A stretch of DNA of 42,774 bases, from NCBI GenBank assembly GCA_030665785.1, contig DAOUZA010000004.1:1-42774 (forward strand), written 5' to 3'. Under the pieces are notes generated by a model. That model saw only the letters and a list, made by a program, of their open reading frames with translations. It searched no databases and had not been told where the DNA came from. Made by a program: the position numbers and the translations under genes. Below are positions 38,915 to 42,774 of the stretch, one piece after another. How positions within the stretch are numbered: the first letter of the stretch is position 1; each line of letters opens with the position of its first letter. The stretch is from Dehalococcoidia bacterium (GTDB lineage: Bacteria; Chloroflexota; Dehalococcoidia; GIF9; AB-539-J10).

Positions 38915-40687
38915 TTACTCTACTTTTTCCTTCTGGTAGAGCTCAATAATATCACCAACGGAGAAATCGCCAAAATTTTCAATACCTACACCACACTCAA
39001 ACCCGGTACCTACCTCAGTAACATCTTCTTTAAAACGCTTCAGACTGGAAATGCGAGACTCACAGAGCACTTTGTTTCCCCGCAATATTTTAGCTTGGGC
39101 GTCCCGCCATACCCTGCCTTCCCTAACATAAACACCAGCAACTTTACCTTGCCGTCCGCCGGAAAAGACAGCCCGCACCTCAGCACGGCCACCAACCACC
39201 TCTACATAAGTGGGCGCAAGCATTCCTTGCAACGCCTTCTCTACATCCTCTATTAGCCTATAAATTACATCGTAGAGCCGAATGCTTACCCCTTCAGCCT
39301 CAGCCAATTGCTTTGCTCCAGGTGATAGACTACTACTAAAACCAATGATAATCCCTTTTGAAGCTGATGCTAGAAGCACATCGCTTTCCGTGATGCTACC
39401 ACTGCCAGTATGAATAATATTAACCCCCACCTTCTCTGAACTTAGCCGCTCCAGGGAACTCCTCAGTGGCTCAATACTACCATAGACATCAGTTTTCAAA
39501 ACCACATTGAGCTCTTTTATCTGCCCTTTATCTATCTGGCGAGAAAGAGCGGTTAAGCTCAGCGGAATTTGAGGCATGGTAGCTTTCCCCCCCTTCACAA
39601 TACTTTGTGCTACGTGTTCATCGGCAACCACTTTGAAAATATCCCCCGAATTCGGCACACCACTCAACCCAAGCACTTCCACCGGGGCTGATGGTTCAGC
39701 TTTCCTGATTTGCTCGCCTTGTTCATTAAACATAGCTTTAATTTTGCCCCAGATATTGCCAGCTACTATAACATCACCTACTTCAAGAGTGCCGTTTTGA
39801 ACCAGAAGGGTAGCTAAAGAACCTTTAGTCCTATCCAACCTGGCTTCAATAACCGCACCTTCCGCAGCACGTTTGGGATTAGCCTTTAGCTCCAATATAT
39901 CAGCAACGAGGAATATGTTTTCCAATAAATCTGATATCCCCTCCCCCTTCTTCGCCGAAATAGGAACACAAACAACATCACCACCCCATTCTTCAATGAC
40001 TAACCCCAGGTCAGCAAGCTGCTGTTTCACTTTCTCAGGATTAGCATCAGCCTTATCAATCTTATTGATAGCTACTACTATAGGTACCTTAGCAGCTTTA
40101 GCATGGTCTATAGCTTCCACAGTCTGAGGCATAACACCATCGTCAGCAGCAACTACCAAAACCACGATATCAGTCGCTCGGGCTCCACGAGCCCTCATCG
40201 CAGTAAAAGCCTCATGCCCTGGAGTATCCAGAAAGGTAATTTTACGTTCATCAACTGCGCATTGATAAGCACCGATATGCTGGGTAATCTCCCCTGCTTC
40301 GTGAGCAGTCACGTTGGTTTTCCTGATGGCATCCAACAAGGTTGTCTTGCCATGGTCAACATGCCCCATAACAGTGACTACTGGGGGACGAGTTTGTAAC
40401 TTTTTCCCCTTTGCCTTGCTAACATGTGCTAGACCTTCTGGCTCTGTTTTTCGCTGAGCCTGATAGCCAAAATCTGTGGCTACTGCAGCTATAGCATCAA
40501 AATCGATAGTCTGATTGAGGTTGATCATAATGCCCTTCCTCATAAATTGCTTGATAACTTTTACTGGCTCAACCTCAAGCATATCCGCAAGCTGCCTTAC
40601 AGTGAGGGAAGATGGAACCTCAATTTGAGGCAAAGTTGGTGTTGTGCCTTTCTCTTTTCGCTCGTCTTTCGATTTCTTAGTGCTCAA
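38915..40687 (-). CDS. infB: Translation initiation factor IF-2
   Basis: IF-2 is the GTPase that brings fMet-tRNA to the 30S subunit. At 590 residues it is a short form: the long low-complexity N-terminal region of most bacteria is cut to a Lys-rich stretch ([14 protein letters not shown]), followed by one IF2-N domain ([22 protein letters not shown]). The G domain has [20 protein letters not shown] and NKIDKA. Domains II to IV follow. The start is TTG three bases after ylxR with GGAAGG upstream. The short form is common in Dehalococcoidia. Confidence 0.97.
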   Translation of the reverse strand: MSTKKSKDERKEKGTTPTLPQIEVPSSLTVRQLADMLEVEPVKVIKQFMRKGIMINLNQTIDFDAIAAVATDFGYQAQRKTEPEGLAHVSKAKGKKLQTRPPVVTVMGHVDHGKTTLLDAIRKTNVTAHEAGEITQHIGAYQCAVDERKITFLDTPGHEAFTAMRARGARATDIVVLVVAADDGVMPQTVEAIDHAKAAKVPIVVAINKIDKADANPEKVKQQLADLGLVIEEWGGDVVCVPISAKKGEGISDLLENIFLVADILELKANPKRAAEGAVIEARLDRTKGSLATLLVQNGTLEVGDVIVAGNIWGKIKAMFNEQGEQIRKAEPSAPVEVLGLSGVPNSGDIFKVVADEHVAQSIVKGGKATMPQIPLSLTALSRQIDKGQIKELNVVLKTDVYGSIEPLRSSLERLSSEKVGVNIIHTGSGSITESDVLLASASKGIIIGFSSSLSPGAKQLAEAEGVSIRLYDVIYRLIEDVEKALQGMLAPTYVEVVGGRAEVRAVFSGGRQGKVAGVYVREGRVWRDAQAKILRGNKVLCESRISSLKRFKEDVTEVGTGFECGVGIENFGDFSVGDIIELYQKEKVE

Positions 40688-40689
40688 AT

Positions 40690-40974
40690 TTAACCTTCCC
40701 CACCAAGGCTGCTGCCATAGTTTATCAAAGTCTGGCGATTATCATCACTAAGTTTTGTTCGCAAAGCATGCTCTAAACGATTCCCCTTAAATCCTTCCCC
40801 CCAGCAATCTTTTCGAGCACATAGATAAGCACCACGCCCCGGTTTCTTTGCCGATAAATCCAGTTCAACAACCCCACTACTAGTACACACCAGGCGAATC
40901 AAATCTTTTTTATCCTTCTTTTGCTGACAAGCAATGCAAGTGCGCTGGGGTATATGTTTATTCCTCATACTCAT
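40690..40974 (-). CDS. YlxR/RnpM family RNA-binding protein
   Basis: The 94-residue protein matches YlxR (DUF448): RTCIACQQKKDKKDLIRLV with its CxxC, and KPGRGAYLCARKDCW. In Bacillus the protein was linked to RNase P and to gene regulation. The first Met at 40974 overlaps the end of nusA by 17 bases; the Met at residue 3 (MRNKHIPQR) is an alternative. Its place between nusA and infB is standard. Confidence 0.93.
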   Translation of the reverse strand: MSMRNKHIPQRTCIACQQKKDKKDLIRLVCTSSGVVELDLSAKKPGRGAYLCARKDCWGEGFKGNRLEHALRTKLSDDNRQTLINYGSSLGGEG

Positions 40975-42337
40975 CTTCCAAGTGAGGTTTTTTCGCTTTG
41001 CCTTTAGCCTTAGCTTTAGCTTTGCCTTTAGCTTTAGCTTTGCCTTTGCCTTTGACTGCTTTCGCCTCCTCCTTCAAAGCTTCAATTTTTCGTGCATCCG
41101 GCAAAATATCCTCGGCAAAACGAATTGCCCCTTCCTCCTTGGTTGCCTCAAAGGAAACCTCAGCAGCAGTTGGAAATGAAAGCGGCTCTGATACCTGAAG
41201 CTCGTCTGCAGCCACAGGCACTTCCTCTTTTGCTTCCTCTTTAACAACCTTTTCCTGTACTAATTCCCTGGAGATGGTTTCCAGCATCTCAGCTTTTGCT
41301 GCTTCCGCCGCAGAAACACTCTTGATATCGATCCGCCACCCGGTAAGCCTTGCCGCTAGCCTGGCATTTTGCCCCTCTTTGCCTATAGCCAGAGAAAGCT
41401 GCCTATCAGGTACGATAACCGTAGCCACCTTTCCTTCCTCATTGAGTTCGATGCTGGCTACTTGAGCAGGACTAAGAGCGTTAGTGATAAACACTTTGGA
41501 GTCAGCATCCCAAAGAATTAAATCTATTTTCTCATTATTCAGCTCTTTGATAATGCTTTGTAATCTGATGCCTCGAGGGCCAAGACAACATCCTACCGGG
41601 TCAACTCCCTCTTGCGAAGTTGATATTGCTACTTTGCTTCTCTTCCCTGGCTCCCGGGTTATCCCTTCTACCCCCACAGCGCCGTTGTGAACTTCGGGAA
41701 TTTCTAGCTCAAAAAGGCGACGAAGCAAGTTGGGATGGGTCCGGGAAACTACTATCTGAGTCCCCTTACTCCCCTGAATTATTTCTAGAAGGTAGAGTCT
41801 AAGCCGCTGCCCCACTCGATAACGTTCATTGGGAATTTGTTCACCACCAGGTAATATTGCCTCCACCCTGCCTAAGTTAACATAAATCTGTGATGGACTA
41901 ATAAACTGAACCACGCCGGTGGCGATTTCTCCCTCCCTGCTGGAGAACTCTTCATAAGTTTTCTGGTGTTCTGCTTCCCTTAGCCGCTGCAAGATAACTT
42001 GCTTTGCTGCATACACTCCAATACGCCCAGCATCCATGGGCATAGTTCCCACTTCTACCGCTTCACCCACTTGAACCCCCCTACGCAACTTGCGAGCTTC
42101 GGCTAAGGAAATCTCCTGTTGAGGGTCGTTAACTGACTCCACTACGGTCTTCTGCATATAAACTTTCACCGCACCGGAATCAGGGTCCAGCTTCACCAAA
42201 ACATCCTGTTCATCATGAAAGGCATACTTCTTGTAAGCCGCGGCTAGCGCTGCCTCTACAATAGATAGCACTACTTCTCTAGATAGGTTTCTCTCCGCAG
42301 AAAGCTGATTAACCGCAGCTATGAGTTCCCTTTTCAT
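40958..42337 (-). CDS. nusA: Transcription termination/antitermination factor NusA
   Basis: NusA binds RNA polymerase and RNA in pausing and antitermination. The 459-residue protein has the N-terminal domain (to about 130), an S1 domain ([23 protein letters not shown]), and two KH domains ([32 protein letters not shown] and [23 protein letters not shown]). After residue 345 comes an acidic stretch and then an unusual Lys/Ala/Gly tail ([20 protein letters not shown]) before DEYEE. rimP, which usually stands upstream, is not in the remaining 440 bases. The tail overlaps ylxR. Confidence 0.96.
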   Translation of the reverse strand: MKRELIAAVNQLSAERNLSREVVLSIVEAALAAAYKKYAFHDEQDVLVKLDPDSGAVKVYMQKTVVESVNDPQQEISLAEARKLRRGVQVGEAVEVGTMPMDAGRIGVYAAKQVILQRLREAEHQKTYEEFSSREGEIATGVVQFISPSQIYVNLGRVEAILPGGEQIPNERYRVGQRLRLYLLEIIQGSKGTQIVVSRTHPNLLRRLFELEIPEVHNGAVGVEGITREPGKRSKVAISTSQEGVDPVGCCLGPRGIRLQSIIKELNNEKIDLILWDADSKVFITNALSPAQVASIELNEEGKVATVIVPDRQLSLAIGKEGQNARLAARLTGWRIDIKSVSAAEAAKAEMLETISRELVQEKVVKEEAKEEVPVAADELQVSEPLSFPTAAEVSFEATKEEGAIRFAEDILPDARKIEALKEEAKAVKGKGKAKAKGKAKAKAKGKAKKPHLEDEYEE

Positions 42338-42360
42338 TCTCTAACCTAAATTATTTAATT

Positions 42361-42385
42361 AAAAAGGTGGGATTTCACCCACCTT
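42361..42385 (-). terminator. Hairpin with T tract in the nusA leader
   Basis: On the minus strand AAGGTGGG, loop TGAAAT, CCCACCTT and then more T. It lies about 25 bases before nusA and reads toward it. It may end an upstream transcript or act as an attenuator of the nusA operon, whose leaders often hold such elements. Confidence 0.65.
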
Positions 42386-42774
42386 GATTCAAATAACCAA
42401 TCCCCCTTACTCGCTAAATTATCCCATACCCCAGCCAAAAAAGCAAATATTTGTACTCGTTCATATGATTGGTGACACTTCAGCTCCTGTCTTTTCTAGA
42501 TTTCATAATACCGTTGTACCTCAGGGCGTGAATAGCCCCATTCAGGTGTTTTCCAGGAGGGAAAGGGATAGGCTTAAGACACCCAAATACGGTAGCTTAA
42601 AAACAAATGGGCTAAGAAATGATAAATGATTAGGTAACCCAAATGGCGTACGTTGCACTCAAGCGGCAGGAGCGCTCAGCCTTTGCCTGGCTATCTTGGA
42701 TAACCCTGAGATACCTGTCAGACTCCTATATTCTGGTATCCTGCTATAGACATTCATAGTGCAACCACTATAGC
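42386..42774. other. Gene-free end of window
   Basis: No credible gene is seen. A short plus-strand frame (42384-42629) has no family features. The last 32 bases form a nested inverted repeat, GCTATAG at 42743 with CTATAGC ending at 42774 and an inner hairpin ATAGTG-CAAC-CACTAT, which might be the end of a mobile element or a protein-binding site. Confidence 0.35.

Noticed and set aside
42384-42629. 81-codon plus-strand frame at the window end
   Set aside because: No recognisable motif, no convincing ribosome binding site, and its start overlaps the nusA leader hairpin.

Overview
The window looks like a chromosomal segment of a mid-GC bacterium, most likely a member of the Chloroflexota near class Dehalococcoidia. 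This is inferred from the gene set: a short IF-2 in a nusA-ylxR-infB-rbfA run, a tiny CxxC zinc-ribbon protein of the DUF5679 type, an inositol-1-phosphate synthase beside a CDP-alcohol phosphatidyltransferase, TrpB2-type tryptophan synthase, and a fused nicotinamidase/nicotinate phosphoribosyltransferase. No 16S gene or other decisive marker is present. I see no tRNA, rRNA, CRISPR array or intact insertion sequence.

Layout. 1-5.3 kb: the 3' part of a metallo-beta-lactamase gene, trpB2 behind a tryptophan T-box leader (minus strand), and a divergently transcribed two-gene AtuA-like unit, then corA. 5.3-9.9 kb: a housekeeping run (Mut7-C protein, nnr, coaX, a small unknown protein, tatD, thioredoxin). 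10-17.3 kb: an accessory stretch, nearly all minus strand, with cvpA, a four-gene overlapping cassette (zinc ribbon, unknown helical protein, EVE-like/PD-(D/E)XK nuclease, truncated DNA methyltransferase), an MBL hydrolase, a RecB/Cas4-like protein with a duplicated architecture, a cupin and a DUF763 protein. 17.4-21.7 kb: two RelE/ParE toxin-antitoxin pairs around rtcA, sir2 and a crotonase gene; the second pair sits between direct repeats of the crotonase 3' end. 21.7-25.6 kb: PrsW-like protease, lipoprotein, NAD salvage fusion, flavin-binding protein and a small Cys-rich protein. 25.7-29.6 kb: purF-purM-purH. 29.8-35.1 kb: rpsO-pnp and dapB-asd-dapA. 35.2-42.3 kb (minus): nusA-ylxR-infB-rbfA, the small zinc ribbon, inositol-phosphate synthase, phosphatidyltransferase, purA.

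Themes. (1) Several kinds of short dispersed repeat sit exactly at gene 3' ends and supply the last codons and stop codons of their neighbours (coaX, dapA, purA, cvpA, tatD, the RecB/Cas4-like gene). Two related copies, at 8.2 and 35.1 kb, have terminal inverted repeats and look like a small non-autonomous element. (2) NAD metabolism recurs: NADHX repair (nnr), a sirtuin that releases nicotinamide, and a single-chain enzyme that would turn nicotinamide into nicotinate mononucleotide. (3) The 10.5-13 kb cassette is the best candidate for a poorly described defence or restriction system, because its methyltransferase ends just after the catalytic motif while the nuclease looks whole. (4) Three genes have a good -10 box so close to the start codon that leaderless transcription is likely.
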